Below are positions 37,086 through 58,815 of a stretch of 64,000 nucleotides of DNA, in pieces (position 1 is the stretch's first letter; each line of letters begins with the position of its first letter). This DNA comes from Luidia sarsii (lineage: Eukaryota > Echinodermata > Asteroidea > Paxillosida > Luidiidae). The stretch lies in NCBI GenBank assembly GCA_949987565.1, contig OX465117.1:62001-126000 (forward strand). Reading direction: 5' to 3'. The notes below the pieces were generated by a model. It was given only the letters and a program-made list of their open reading frames with translations, was not told the origin of the DNA and made no database searches. Both the position numbers and the translations under genes were made by a program.

Positions 37086-37474
37086 CCTCTTAATGGGCCA
37101 CCAATAAACTGTATTGTAATTTGTAATAATATTATTTAAATAATTACTAATTTAGACAATTAAATTTAAAGAGTAATGTACATGTATATTAAAATATGCC
37201 AGTTTATTAGTAACTGTACAGGTAATAATATTATTGATTCCAACTTTATAAACCCACATTTTTATGATTTTAGGGATTCTGTTCACTAGCATGATTTAAG
37301 GACTAAATCTCAAACATTGAAAGGGCCTGACCTTCCGTGGCCTGACGTTTCAATCCATGCAGACTGTTCTGAAGATAGAAGTTGAAGACACAGTCATGTG
37401 TTGACTTTTATTTGAATGTGGTTTGATGATCGACTGATGACTGTATTTGCTCTCTTTGCACAGATTGTAGCACA

Positions 37475-38391
37475 ATGCCGGAGAATGTGCAACAACTTAT
37501 AACTTACTCCGAAAAATATTTGGATGACCGTTTAGAATACAGGTAAGCAATGCCTGAGCAGATGTAAGAATTATATATCATTAAGTTCCTTATATTGTTG
37601 AATTTTATATAATTATTGCTATAGACAAGATTGTTTCTTTCAGCAAGTCATTCACAAAATAAGTTGATGTCTACATTACTGCCATTCTTCCTCCCTTCTC
37701 TTACTTCTTAGTCATATTTTTAACCTCTCATTCACATTGAACCAATTATTGAACCAATTATTATTGCATTGTGTGCATACAGCATGCACAATTGTGCATA
37801 TATACTGGTACATGCAATGCATTCACCTTGCAACTTTATTCTTGCTTGTTCACAGACACGTTATTTTACCTCCTGCTCTTGTCAAGTTGCTTCCAAAAAA
37901 CCACCTGATGACAGAAACAGAATGGAGAAACCTTGGGGTACAGCAGAGCCCTGGATGGATACACTACATGATCCATAAGCCAGGTAAACATGCCGAACGC
38001 TACTCTCATCACATCAGATAAGACTTGAAGGTTTGCATGGTGGAAGCACATTGTGGAAAGTATGCAGTTGCACTGACACCATGTAAGTCATCTCTATGGA
38101 GTATGGCTCTGAAAAGGGCTGGTAAATGAAACAAACAAAAGATCATGTAACTGAGACTGAAATCTCTGCAAAATGTTACCGGCTCTTCTCAGAGCCATAC
38201 ACCTCGAAAGAGATAACTTACATGGTGTCCACATCCTAACACAGGCGTTTTCACAGCACCCCTGAATAATGTAGGCATGGGGTTTAATTATGAATAATTG
38301 ATTGTTGTAACTTTTTGGTTTTGTGCTTCTCTTTTCAGAACCTCACATTTTACTTTTCAAGAGACCAAGATCGGATGGAACACGGGACTGA
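37475..38391 (+). CDS. CKS1B: Cyclin-dependent kinase regulatory subunit (CKS1/CKS2 family)
   Basis: Small adaptor that binds CDK-cyclin complexes and phosphorylated substrates to promote multisite phosphorylation and, in the CKS1 branch, SCF-Skp2 recognition. Three coding exons: 37475-37542, 37856-37983 and 38339-38391, with good GT-AG borders and matching phases, giving 249 nt or 82 aa. The protein starts [15 protein letters not shown], then [27 protein letters not shown] and [15 protein letters not shown], which is the full family fold including the HxPEPH hinge and the Arg/Trp anion-site residues. The C-terminus RPRSDGTRD is short and hydrophilic. CKS1 and CKS2 cannot be told apart here. 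A 5' untranslated exon probably ends at 36774. Poly(A) signals AATAAA at 39475-39480 and 39497-39502 imply a 3' UTR of about 1.1 kb. Confidence 0.95.
38076..38233. repeat. Foldback family B, paired copy in CKS intron 2
   Basis: ACACCATGTAAGTCATCTCT then ATGGAGTATGGCTCTGAAAAGGGC faces GGCTCTTCTCAGAGCCATAC then ACCTCGAAAGAGATAACTTACATGGTGT. The two arms of about 50 bp are imperfect inverses. Single or decayed relatives are at 33966, 52033, 54212, 59084 and 61527. Confidence 0.7.
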
Positions 38392-39474
38392 GCTGGTAAC
38401 ATCCATGCATCTCATCAAAGCAAATGAAGCAATATTCCACACATTTTATGAATGATACCTACACAGTACATCCAGCCAAATAGTCAACCCAGTCAGATGT
38501 TCAACAGGAAGACGTAGAGATGCGCAAACATACACGGCAGGCAGGCATAGGCATAGTACTCCTCTTCAAGAATGTCCCATAGGTTCTGTTGCCATCAGGG
38601 TTGTTAAGTCTGTAATTGTATTTTTTCAGTGCCTGTATGTTACTTCTTCATGTTTCAAGTGGCTAAATTCCATGACTTGCCTTGAATAGACTGATTGTGT
38701 GATGTCATCACATGCCTTATAGTGGGTATTCTGTTAAGGTCTCGGGTTCAAACTGTGGAATATTCTTCCCAGATTTCAAGAAAGAAAAGTCTTGATTGAG
38801 CAAACAAGTGCAACAAACGTGCAAACAACCTTGAAATGAGGGCCACCATGTGTTGTTTGATAGTTCATACCTACTCTATAGGTCACCTATAGGGTGCAAT
38901 CAGTCAATTAATATTGCTTCTGTACATCCCTGATACAGAATGCCTTTTCACAGTTTGTGTTTATTGGCTCGCTCACGTTTCAATGAGAAACTAACAATTA
39001 AATTGAATAAAATCTCCATATTAATGTTACAAACTAGCTCTCCATTAAAGATAGTTTTAACTTTTATAGTTTGATAAACATAATCAAATCATTAGATTGA
39101 AATTGGAAGACACAAACTTAGTTTACAGAAAAGCTCCATGTTTTAAAAATGGAACACATTTTGGTGATTAATAATTATATTTTCCGTCATGCATGTCTCA
39201 ATGTCCAAACACCCTTACAATGCACTCGGTCTCATTCCTTGATTGTTTGTAGTTTGATTGGTATCAAAGTTGACATCTGGTGCACATTCATTAGTTTAGT
39301 GTTCTGTATAATGTAATGTGACCAGTTGATCTGCAGTGTAATACCTTAAGGCCTCCTACTGAACATGCCCAATACTAAATCCTAGGTGAACATTTAACAA
39401 AACAGCAGTCACATTTTTTTCTCAGATATTGGTTTTTACAAGGAAATAATGACTTCTCACAATTTATGTTTGTA

Positions 39475-39502
39475 AATAAAATGAAATATTTGTAAAAATA
39501 AA
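39475..39502 (+). terminator. CKS polyadenylation signals
   Basis: Two AATAAA hexamers 16 bp apart in an AT-rich stretch, followed by the opposite-strand gene's 3' end about 150 bp later. They are the first good pair downstream of the CKS stop in a plausible place. Confidence 0.6.
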
Positions 39503-39645
39503 GACAGAGAAGAATACATTGCAAATTCTTGTGTCTGGCCTTCAGTTTCTATTAAATTTTCTTTAAAACCGTTGTAGTACACCAATGCTTCGTCATAAGT
39601 AAGGGGACTGTTCCCAAGGTAACGCATCTCCAATGTAACTTCCAG

Positions 39646-41046
39646 TTAGATTTCAAACAGGTGTGTGGTTCCTTTTTTAGATCTGTTTGTGAGTGTCTTC
39701 TCAAGGTTTTGGAAACGAGGATCATCCACAGTTCTTCGAGTCGTCTTTGTTCGAGCCTCTTGTAGAAGCCTTTGCCTCAGATCATGAGTGTTTTGGCCTC
39801 CGGCTTCCACTTCGCGTTGGTGCGTTTTCAATAGAAGACGTGTCGGCAGTGTGCGCACTAATCTCCTTATGACATAATCTTGAAGCTCATCGTTTGCATT
39901 CATATCGTCAGGAGTCTCGACATCTGTGATTTGTTCTTTCCTATTATCTCTGTAAGAAGGCTCACTCATTTCGGATATTTTCAGCCAAATGCTTTTCTTC
40001 TCTGAGGGAGAAATTTTAGAGATGCCAGTGGCGGTTTCAGATTCCTTCAAAATTGCCTTTTCTTTGCCGACTGAGTTAGGCACCTCTGTTTTTGTAAGAA
40101 ATGTGACGTCATTTTCACTTTGCACAAGAGGAGATTTTTCAAGTTTCTTACATGTCAAAGGACTTTTTCCTGGGATGTATTTTGAAGAATCCTTCTTGGA
40201 ATCAAATAGCGAGGTTTCGCTTGATTGTCTTACAAGCGATGATTTCTTTTTGACAATTGGGGAGCCGGGTAAACTGACACTTTCCTTGGTTTCTTTTGTT
40301 ATCAGAGCGTCTAGTTTGGGTGTGTGGAGGATAGGTAGGTCCTCCGAAGTTGCTGCCGTGCGTTTCTGTTCTGCCTTTCTGGCTGATGCTGCAAACAGAC
40401 CAAGTGCTTTAATTTTGACGATAGGGAATCTCGATAATGCTTTTGTTGGTTGTTTAGGGTCGTCGATGAGATTACGGTCCTCTTTGCAACCATCGGGGTG
40501 AAGCTTTGCGTCCCGTTTGCTGACCGTTTCTTCGTGTACCCCTTGCACATGGTGACCGTCCATGGGTGCGTGTTCCTGCGTCAAGGGGTCGACTGACGGA
40601 AGGTTTGTCCCTTCTGCTCCCGTCTGAGAAGTCGCCTTGATATCAATATCCAATTGAACTTGTTCCTGCCATGCATCTTGACATGGTCTCGTATGCAACG
40701 AACCATCACTTGCTGGTACTAGAACCTTCCTCTGTTTACTTGGATTATTGGGCGAGTCTAAGGAGCTTTCGGTATCCGGGTAGTCTTGAGGCGAAGGTAT
40801 CCCGCTCATGTACTTGGGTCTTTCTTGAGCTTTGACGAACCTCAGTTCGTTGTCCTGATCGAAGACTTGTTTGATGAAGAAGTTTCTCTGGTTCCATGCG
40901 AGTGTTGTCTGCCTGCGTTTCTTCTCCACGTCAATCTTATGGAGTTGCCGAGCAAGGCGTCTGTCTTCCGCGGGGTTTTCAGTCATGAGCACACTGCTCA
41001 CCTGTCCCTCCTTCATACGCACATTCCTTCCCGTCTGTAAAGTCAT
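39646..41046 (-). CDS. Intronless 466-aa protein of unknown function
   Basis: One uninterrupted frame of 1401 nt on the minus strand. An in-frame TAG 21 nt before the ATG sets the start. I do not recognise the family. The N-terminal third has a basic, helix-prone segment (about residues 29-57, RRLARQLHKIDVEKKRRQ then TTLAWNQRNF). The middle (about 80-390) is Ser/Lys/Pro/Thr-rich and probably disordered. The C-terminus (about 393-458) is again basic and helical (RRLVRTLPTRLLLKTHQR, then LRQRLLQEARTKTTRR). No signal peptide or membrane segment is seen. The codon pattern is richer in GC than the surrounding DNA, which supports real coding. It converges on CKS, with about 1.25 kb between stop codons. 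It may be a lineage-specific coiled-coil protein or a retained retrocopy. Confidence 0.8.
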   Translation of the reverse strand: MTLQTGRNVRMKEGQVSSVLMTENPAEDRRLARQLHKIDVEKKRRQTTLAWNQRNFFIKQVFDQDNELRFVKAQERPKYMSGIPSPQDYPDTESSLDSPNNPSKQRKVLVPASDGSLHTRPCQDAWQEQVQLDIDIKATSQTGAEGTNLPSVDPLTQEHAPMDGHHVQGVHEETVSKRDAKLHPDGCKEDRNLIDDPKQPTKALSRFPIVKIKALGLFAASARKAEQKRTAATSEDLPILHTPKLDALITKETKESVSLPGSPIVKKKSSLVRQSSETSLFDSKKDSSKYIPGKSPLTCKKLEKSPLVQSENDVTFLTKTEVPNSVGKEKAILKESETATGISKISPSEKKSIWLKISEMSEPSYRDNRKEQITDVETPDDMNANDELQDYVIRRLVRTLPTRLLLKTHQREVEAGGQNTHDLRQRLLQEARTKTTRRTVDDPRFQNLEKTLTNRSKKGTTHLFEI

Positions 41047-41099
41047 CTTGAAGACCTTTGCCTTCTAGTTTTGCCTGCCTGATCAAAATGAAAAATAAA

Positions 41100-41930
41100 A
41101 TATAAATGTGGTCACGTGGACAGTTAAGACTTTTCGATCATAGGACCTTTATCAACAATCATAATTGTATCTGAATTTGAATGGAAGTTTGCGATAAGTC
41201 GAGCTAGGATCGAAACGTCGGGCCCGCTAAATAATCCTTTTAGTCTTTGAGCAGTTTGCGACGTTTTTTAATTACTCTAGCTTTATGAGTGGACGTGTTC
41301 ATATCTCTACGAGCCTTGTATAGCGTTGATCCCAGGACGCAATTGCATCCAGGCCATCTTTCTCCTACATTACACGAATTTGTCTGCCACATCGGTAGCC
41401 TAGCTGTATGGTGAATCTACTATACATGTATAACATACTGGCGTACTGGTCACTGTGGTTCAGCTATACTCAGTCTGCTTGTTGTTTCATTGGTGGACCT
41501 AATCTTCTTCCAGGTTGATCTATTCACGTCTGAATTTTCGGTCCTATCGTCATTTGATCATATTATTGATTGTTTATTTCGTTGCACACGGTGGCTGGCT
41601 GCTGCATTCATACCCTCAATAATATGCTTGGTAGTAGATTGATTTCTAGTGACGTCACACGAATCTTGGAGCTGGAAGCTTACACGGCATCGATCCCCAC
41701 GCTGTGCCCATACGTACGTAGGCCCTACGCCTCATCAAATATATTGAGGACATGAAGTTTCGATCTTAGCACGACCTTTCTCAAAGGCAAACCTTTCTAA
41801 GAAGAATCCCTTTATTTATTTATTTTTGCAAAGTGTTTACTGAGTTGAATGACCGAACATGTATACAAGTGTCTCAAATTAGGGCCTAGATGTTCGATCC
41901 TAGGCGCGGAACCGATCCTATAATAGGCAG
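41100..41930. other. Gene-free repeat-bearing stretch
   Basis: Contains foldback family A arms at 41204-41238 (GGATCGAAACGTCGGGCCCG, followed later by GAGCAGTTTGCGAC) and at 41752-41798 (GAAGTTTCGATCTTAGCACG). No gene is seen. Confidence 0.5.
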
Positions 41931-41933
41931 AAA

Positions 41934-41990
41934 TGGCAGGACCATTAATGGCAGGACCATTAATGGCAGGACCTTTAATGGCAGGAGCTT
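41934..41990 (+). repeat. 16-bp minisatellite (ATGGCAGGACCATTAA), about 3.5 copies
   Basis: Four starts of ATGGCAGGA at 16-bp spacing, with small changes in the later copies. It begins a short open frame that I do not regard as a gene. Confidence 0.85.
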
Positions 41991-42048
41991 CCAAAGGTAT
42001 TTTGTCTTTGAGAAGGATATGGCATAACGTCAGTGCCTCGACAGCTTT

Positions 42049-42312
42049 TTGCAATGGCATAGGTGGTATAATTTGGTTAGACAGCGCAAACCATCGAAGG
42101 TGGACAACACCATTGTGTGGGGGAAAATTCCAAGGAAACCCCGTTCTAAAGCACTAAGAAGAAGTATTGTAAGGCTTCCAAAGCGCAAGGTTCGTGTGGG
42201 TCCCATCGGACGTCTTATCACGGCCATTCATTGTGGCAATCAGGCTAGTGTATTGATGCGTAAGGGCTATGCTAATTCTTTACGTCCTATAATTCAGCGC
42301 TTGCTGCCCTAA
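42049..42312 (+). other. Orphan 87-codon ORF, very basic
   Basis: An open frame rich in Arg and Lys (KIPRKPRSKALRRSIVRLPK is typical), ending RLLP. There is no recognised domain, no splice context and no clear promoter. It could be a remnant of a mobile element or chance. Confidence 0.2.
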
Positions 42313-43631
42313 TGAGGTATTTACCAAGTACAATGTATTTAATTCCAACCGCATGTTCCGTGTTCATTATTATTACCACGCCCACAAGAGCGCTCTGGTT
42401 CTCAGAACACTAGTTATCCAAATAGGAGAGGTTGCGATCCTAGTACTGAATCATTTTGGATAAGCAGTTTGCAACTTTTTTGTACGTTACGTTAATTTGC
42501 ACACTAGTCTTGTCAAATTTAGATTTCCTTGCAAAGTTCCGAGCAGAAGTGTACCCCTTAAACGAAGGCCACAGTTACGATGGACAGCTGGGGTTATTAT
42601 TTAAACCATTTCCTTTGAGAAAGGTTCTGCTGGGATCGAAATGTCAAGCCCTCCTGATTGTTGATATAAAAAGAGACCCGAAAGACTGCATGGTGGAATT
42701 ACATTGTAAGGCTAAAAGGTGTCACCACATCTGGTTTTTTATAAAAATTTATTTCTATTTTTCGTTAACATTACATACAGATAGAAGATCTCAAAGGTTA
42801 GAGAGCCTGGCGTTTCGATCCTAGCAGGACCTTCCTCAAACTGGCAAAGACAGATAGATCGATGATGACAAGTTAAATGAATAAAGGAAAAACTGACTTG
42901 AACAATTTGGAAAACACAAATGAGTTACAAGAAAAGCTTACCGGTCGGTTCCTTGATGACTGTAATGTAACTAGATGCACAAGTATAGGGATGGCTACTT
43001 ATGGAGTTGACGAATTACCATCAAGACTGGATGGGATTTCATTAAAATCGATGATACATAAGAAGTACATGACGAACCAGTAACACAAACAGTGGCAAAG
43101 TGGGCTAATAAAAGCTGTGCAAACAGAATCCCGCGATGCGAATCCTTGTCTGTCGTCTGGCTTCGTCTGTTTGCACTGAGTCCCGTTCTGCTCCCAGCTC
43201 CGTTCTGCTCATTGTTACTTCTCTTCCATGGTTATGCTTCGCTCAGCTTGTAATCGATAAAGAGGGAGAGAAATGCCTCAGGTTAAACACCAGCGTGGCT
43301 TAAGTCACTCCAGGCATTGTCGCCTTACACCGGTAACTAGTGAATAGCAACAACCTCTTAAAGACTAACCAGTTAGGTAGAGTGAATAAGCTTTCCTAGC
43401 AACTAATTCTCATTTCCAAACTGGGTAGTCTACAAGTGCTGTCTTTGGATTTTATCCTTTAGAAGTTGCACAAACCACGGTCATGTTTACACATCAACTT
43501 GTAACTAGGGCATAGTCTGTTAATTTGCACATCAACATACTCCAGTTACCGTAACTACAATTTTGGGTGGAATGAATCATTATCGACAAAAAAATTGGAG
43601 GACCAAAAATACTGCACTTCTCAATAATTAT

Positions 43632-43722
43632 TTTAGTGGGCCTGACGTTACGATCCAAGCAGGACCTCTCCAAAGGCAGAAAGAATGGTCCTGCTGGGAT
43701 CGAAACGTCGTCCACTCTAAAT
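43632..43722. repeat. Foldback family A, paired copy
   Basis: TTTAGTGGGCCTGACGTTAC then GATCCAAGCAGGACC faces GGTCCTGCTGGGATCGAAAC then GTCGTCCACTCTAAA, with a loop containing CTCTCCAAAGGCAGAAAGAAT. Confidence 0.8.
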
Positions 43723-46639
43723 GGTTGAATCCCTGCACAATTAATGGGACATCGGTGGGTGAGTGTTGTTGCAAACAGGCATAAGATTTTACCTGCTTCC
43801 CTTTTCGTTCACTGATGAATAGGAGGGGCGAACACACAGCATTAGTAAATCCACTTGATCCTTCCTCCATGGTTGAAGTACAGTACTTATGCCATGACGT
43901 TTCTCTTTTCTCCTGTCCACCCACAGCTGGCTTTCCACACCAGTCAATCAAGAGTGGTGCTACACGCGGGCATACACGGCAGTTCTCAGTCCAGGGTGGT
44001 GTTGTGAATACACCTACTGCATGTTGTTTGCTACGAATCACCGTTTATAGTGCAAGCCCAAATAAATTACTACATGAAGAGACTATCAAGTCACACGGAT
44101 CAAAGTAACTTCGCTGGATTCATGTATTATCACTTTCAAGACAATGTCCAAGGAACACGTGGGTTACCAGTGGTATATAATTGTATACAAAATGAACAAA
44201 GAAGTTTATTAGTGTATCAATTACCATGGGGAGATCAATCAGGAAAGGTAGTTATTTTGACAACACACTACTGTCCAAAATGAAAATAGTGGAATAAAAA
44301 AATAACATCACGTTTTCGAATCAGGCAAAAAAACGAAGACATATTTACTCAACAATTTGCCCAGTCCCGATTGGGTTATATGGTAATTTGACCTCCATAC
44401 TTTGTCGCTTTAAAACATATAATGAAATCAGGACATTCATAAAAACAACGAAACATAAACAGACAAAAAAGCAGAGTATGTGGGCTTGATTGGAAGTAGT
44501 TTCCTTTTAAACTCCGTAATATTCTGAATGTGTCACGCTGGAAGTGTTACAAACACGACGCCACTGCTATTTGCATACAAATCTTGTTGATTGGTTTTTG
44601 TTACGACTCATCTCTATTTACAAAGTGTATCAAGTAGCAATAGTCAGGTCAGTAAGTGAATCTACTTCCCATAATTATGTCTGACAAAGCCAGGACAAGC
44701 AAGAATGCAAAGACTGACTAGGGATTAGGCTTGAATTCCAATCAGGACAAGCGTTTAGATTAATGGCTGCGTTCGATTACCTTCCAGAGTCCCTGTTTAC
44801 CCTAACGTCATTGTCTGTAATCTGCCCAGCATGGAAGCTGGATACAGCAGGGGTATCAGGATCTACCAAGGTACAGTAGGCTCAAACACACCTGGTATTT
44901 CAAAGGCCCTCTATCAGTGCCTCAACCTTCAATATTGTATCTTTGAAATGCATTAATTCTTTCAAATTAATCAGCACATCCATCATTAAACGTGTATGAT
45001 GATGACTGTTATACGCTCAAGGGAGATATCATTGTGTTGTTGCTAAACATGTATCAGAAAATCATGGCTGAATGGTTTCCAACAATGCACATATAAAACA
45101 AAATGTTTCCCACTTGAGTTTTCCCTGTTTCTTATCAAAGAGATTTCAATAAGGGTGTGCTTCCTTTGCGTATACTATACTCCATGTTGAGCTTCACCTC
45201 CATTCAATGTTATGACATGTGTGCCTTCTCCAGTCCACCCACAAGTGGCCGGTCAAATGTTGCTATCGCCTGTCAGTCATACATGGTGCCAAATTCAATG
45301 TGGCCACATGAACAGTCCAGAGTGCCGGCGTGTCATGAATATGAATATCACAGACTGTGATTCAATCTCACATTAGGGACAGTCCTACTAATTTGTGTTT
45401 TAGTGATGTCTTTCAAAAATATCTAAAAGATTATTACGATGAAAGAAATCTACGTCCTACATGTATTTGCACATTTTACTGGTGATATTTCAAGACATAC
45501 CTGTTCTCAGAGTTTCAAACCAACTTAATACAAGCTAATCACAGCTCAACTGGCGATGTTAACTCCAATACAAATGATTGTAAATGTACTTGTTACGGGG
45601 AAAACATGAAGTACCCAAACTGGATGCAACCAGAATGGACCTTTAATTCTTGAGCAATAATGTTTACAGTGCAAACGTACCTTGCTTCTGTAAATTTTGA
45701 TTTGTATCTTTCCTATAATCATGTTCAGTTGTTCATAGTGAGAATCAGTAGATTCAATACCAAACTGCATACAGGCTTAGATAACATTTCATTAACTCCT
45801 CTTACTTCATTAGTGCATTTCGTCATGTGAGTATGCATACAAATATTCAAACAGATACAAACAGTGAGCTCAACTGTGCATCAGATTTGGGAGCCAGGCA
45901 TTTAGCTTGCAATGGGGGTATTGTACTGTATGACAGGCATGTTTGACATTACATTTCATTTAGGATGCTTAGAATTTTTTTCTCTGAAGTCTCAAGTTTT
46001 TTGTTTACTCACGCACATATTAAATAATGTGTTACCTACGAAATGGACACTACCGATCACTCAATATGCAAATAAAAACACTGCCTGCAAGTTTCCAGTT
46101 CTTGACACTAATGATAATATTGAATAGACACTTCTACATGTGCAAGGACAGCTTGACAACCAAAGCATCAACAATGTCAAGATCAATCAGAAGAAAGCAA
46201 GCCTACCTCATCTAGTCTTCATCAAAGTAATCACATACATTTTATTCACACAGTATTCACAATGTTCTTATCTTGTACAGTACATGTATTGTTCCAATAC
46301 TTCTCTGCATGGATGGTGTAATTCAGCAGACAATGATGTCACTCTAATTGACGCATGATGTGGATAGTACCAGCAGGTGCAGAGGAGCAATTAGGTTGCA
46401 GGTGTATCATCTAACTGCAAGCTAAATTAAACACACAAATGTGAAAATATTAGATGTTATCTATCTCTATCTTGTTCTTTTTCTAGGCCAAAAAAAATTA
46501 TAGTTCTGCTTCCGATTACATGTCATTTCAAAATAGGATAGGTAGGTCAGGATTTTTTTTTTGCCATTTTTGTGTGTGTACAATCATACGGAGGCATCTG
46601 CATGGGGTCAAGCCTTAATACGATCTAATTAAACATTGA

Positions 46640-47440
46640 ATATTCAGGGCATGAACTCCGGGTTAAAAAGGGCACAGCAATTTTTACCTTGAAATTTCTG
46701 CAAATTAAGGGCATCACGGCAATTTCTGCATTTTTTTAAGGGCATCAAATCCGGGGCATCAAGGCAATTTAACAACTTTTTATTAGTACCGATACCAACA
46801 CGCTGTCCGCACAGGTCTGAAAATACTTTGAAAATAGACGCTGAATGCACCGAACCGTTGTTTTAGGTCTTCTACTAATTACATCATTCTGTGGGACCAC
46901 AATGACTAAAAAAGTTTGTTTTCCAACATAAAAATGAAGTCTAAAATAAGTTTTAGTCAGCCACCGACATGCCTCCTCACGGAACATGAACTGTACAATT
47001 CAGGTATGGCCAGGGTGCTACTGCTATAGTCAGCGCGACAACAAAAATGTGAAAATAGATCCTCACAAAAAAATCAAAATATGCGAACGCACTGTCCATG
47101 TACGTATTCTATGTACATGTATACTACATGTACATTGTTCGTGTACAGTACATGTACACCCATACACAGTCCGAACAGTTGTGCACAGAATGTGCAATGT
47201 TTAGCCGACAGTTCGCACAGTACATGTACAGTGAAGCTTCCAGGCCATGTGTGCTGCACACAACACTGCACAGTGGTCTGAATTCTATTTCATGCGCGCT
47301 GTGCTAACGGCCGTGCAGCGGCCGGCAATCTGCCCAACTATCCGTCGGCCAAAAGGGCATGACAGCAATGTGCTTAAAGCACACGGCAATTCGTTGCCTT
47401 GAAAATCCTGCAAATTTAAGGGCACCGCGGCAATTGGTGA
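46640..47440. repeat. GGGCATCACGGCAATT-type repeat fragments
   Basis: AAGGGCATCACGGCAATTTC and close variants occur at about 46699, 46737 and 46755. Related CTGCAAATTTAAGGGCACCG then CGGCAATT lies at about 47408. Short, diverged, non-coding pieces of a dispersed family. Confidence 0.55.
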
Positions 47441-47984
47441 GAGCATGAGTCGCACAACAGCAATTGCCATTGTTGCCATCGTGAATTTCTTGCCCTGAAT
47501 TTTTATCATTATTTCCTGATAAAAATGTAAGGGTCGCAGGCTAGAAATAGGATTGGTCCCTAGGGTAACCGGAAGCAGAACTATTTTTTGGGAGGCCCTA
47601 TGTAAAACCTTTAACCCTACCCCTTCATGAACATACAACCGTGTTAAGGTCTGATGGATTTTTCCCATATTTTCCAAACAACTTGTATGCAGTTTTATCA
47701 ATTTTGTGCTTCCCTTATATGGACACAGATTTCAAGGTAAGGTTGTGTCCATCCTTAAATGAAAACAAACAGGGTTTGTCTTTAAAATATAAACATGTTA
47801 ATGCTAAATTGGAATAAATGTATAACCATTTACATAAATCACAAACAGAAGCTGTTAAAATTGTCGTTTTAATCTACCGGTAACTGATAAATTATAACTT
47901 ACTGATAGCACTTCCAAATAGCTGTGCTGGTGTAATTGATGATTTATAACACCTTATTGATAGCACTGTGAAGGATTGAATTAC

Positions 47985-57935
<9,951 letters not shown>

Positions 57936-57939
57936 TTTT

Positions 57940-58030
57940 GCCGCAAATGAGATTGCACAGAGACGGGGATAGGCAGAGTGTGCAGTGACTTGACTACGCA
58001 GTGACGTACACTCCACATATATACCCCCTT
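57940..58030 (-). promoter_or_regulatory. PP2A scaffold gene promoter
   Basis: On the minus strand GGGGGTATATATGTGGAG gives a TATA-like box at about 58013-58022. It is followed by TACGTCAC (half CRE) at about 58001-58008, and the start codon lies in an AAAAATGGCG context that also resembles a YY1 site. Initiation would fall near 57985. Confidence 0.45.
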
Positions 58031-58815
58031 TGGGGTAGTGCGAATTATAACTACTCCATTCAACGAATATTTAGCGGCATTTCTAACAATAGAATGTTTC
58101 GTAATATTTTTAGTGACAAAAGAACAAAAATTGTTCATTTCTTGTGTAATCAATATTGATGCTTTAGTGATAATTTGTGCATAAAGTCTACGTTGTCCTT
58201 AAAATTATATTGACTACTTCAGCACTTCTTCAACTTTCAACAAACTACGCACTTCGAGTACATAGAATGTGGATTTCTTCCGTTCACGTTTCGTGTTTTC
58301 TTTGAGTTCGTTTCCTCTTTCCTGTTCTTTTATGTTTCTTGTCTTTTATCAATTAAGTCGCTGCGTGATTTCACCGGTACTAAAGTACAAGTAGATCACA
58401 GTTTTTAAATACCCCGAAGAGGGTATTTTTGTCTTTTCCGAAGTGCCGGGTTTCAATTACTTGGTACCAGGGGTGAGCAGTGTTAGTCTTGTTTTCCAGT
58501 CGTCTTGACGAACACCTGGCGCGGACCCTCTGATTGTGAAGTTCAAGCAGCAAATCCTGGGCTGATTTAGAGACTACATAAAGATTTGTATACATGTGAA
58601 CGTTGTACCTGCGGTCTCTCTCAAACTTTTTATAAATTTATAAACTAATAATAGGATCAGCTGGTATAATTATTTCCTTCCCAACGGACTTGTCCCTAGC
58701 CACTCAGGGACATGCCTGTACGGTGCCGTCCATGGCACGCCTAGAGAGAGGGACGGCTCCCCCCCCCCACTCGCCGGTGAGGGGCGTGCCGTCACACCTG
58801 TGCGGTATGATTGAC
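58030..58815. other. Upstream flank without recognised features
   Basis: No convincing coding region. A second C-run (CTCCCCCCCCCC) lies near 58758 beside GC-richer DNA. Confidence 0.4.

Larger units (their letters stand above)
42320..47940. other. Repeat-rich interval without a supported gene
   Basis: Holds family A arms at 42610-42650 and 42804-42848, the paired family A copy at 43632-43722, GGGCA-type repeats at 46640-46775 and 47345-47440, and ACATGT-rich DNA at 47096-47155. The many short ORFs overlap on both strands and show no family motifs or consistent exon structure. It may hide the last small exon of the PP2A scaffold gene. Confidence 0.45.

Noticed and set aside
39989..40501. 170-codon plus-strand ORF
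   Set aside because: It is an antisense shadow of the 466-aa minus-strand gene.
41933..42157. 74-codon ORF starting with MAGPL repeats
   Set aside because: The repeat is translated 16-bp minisatellite, and the frame then runs into non-coding DNA.
47285..47701. 138-codon minus-strand ORF
   Set aside because: It runs through GGGCA-type repeat DNA, with no motif or splice context.
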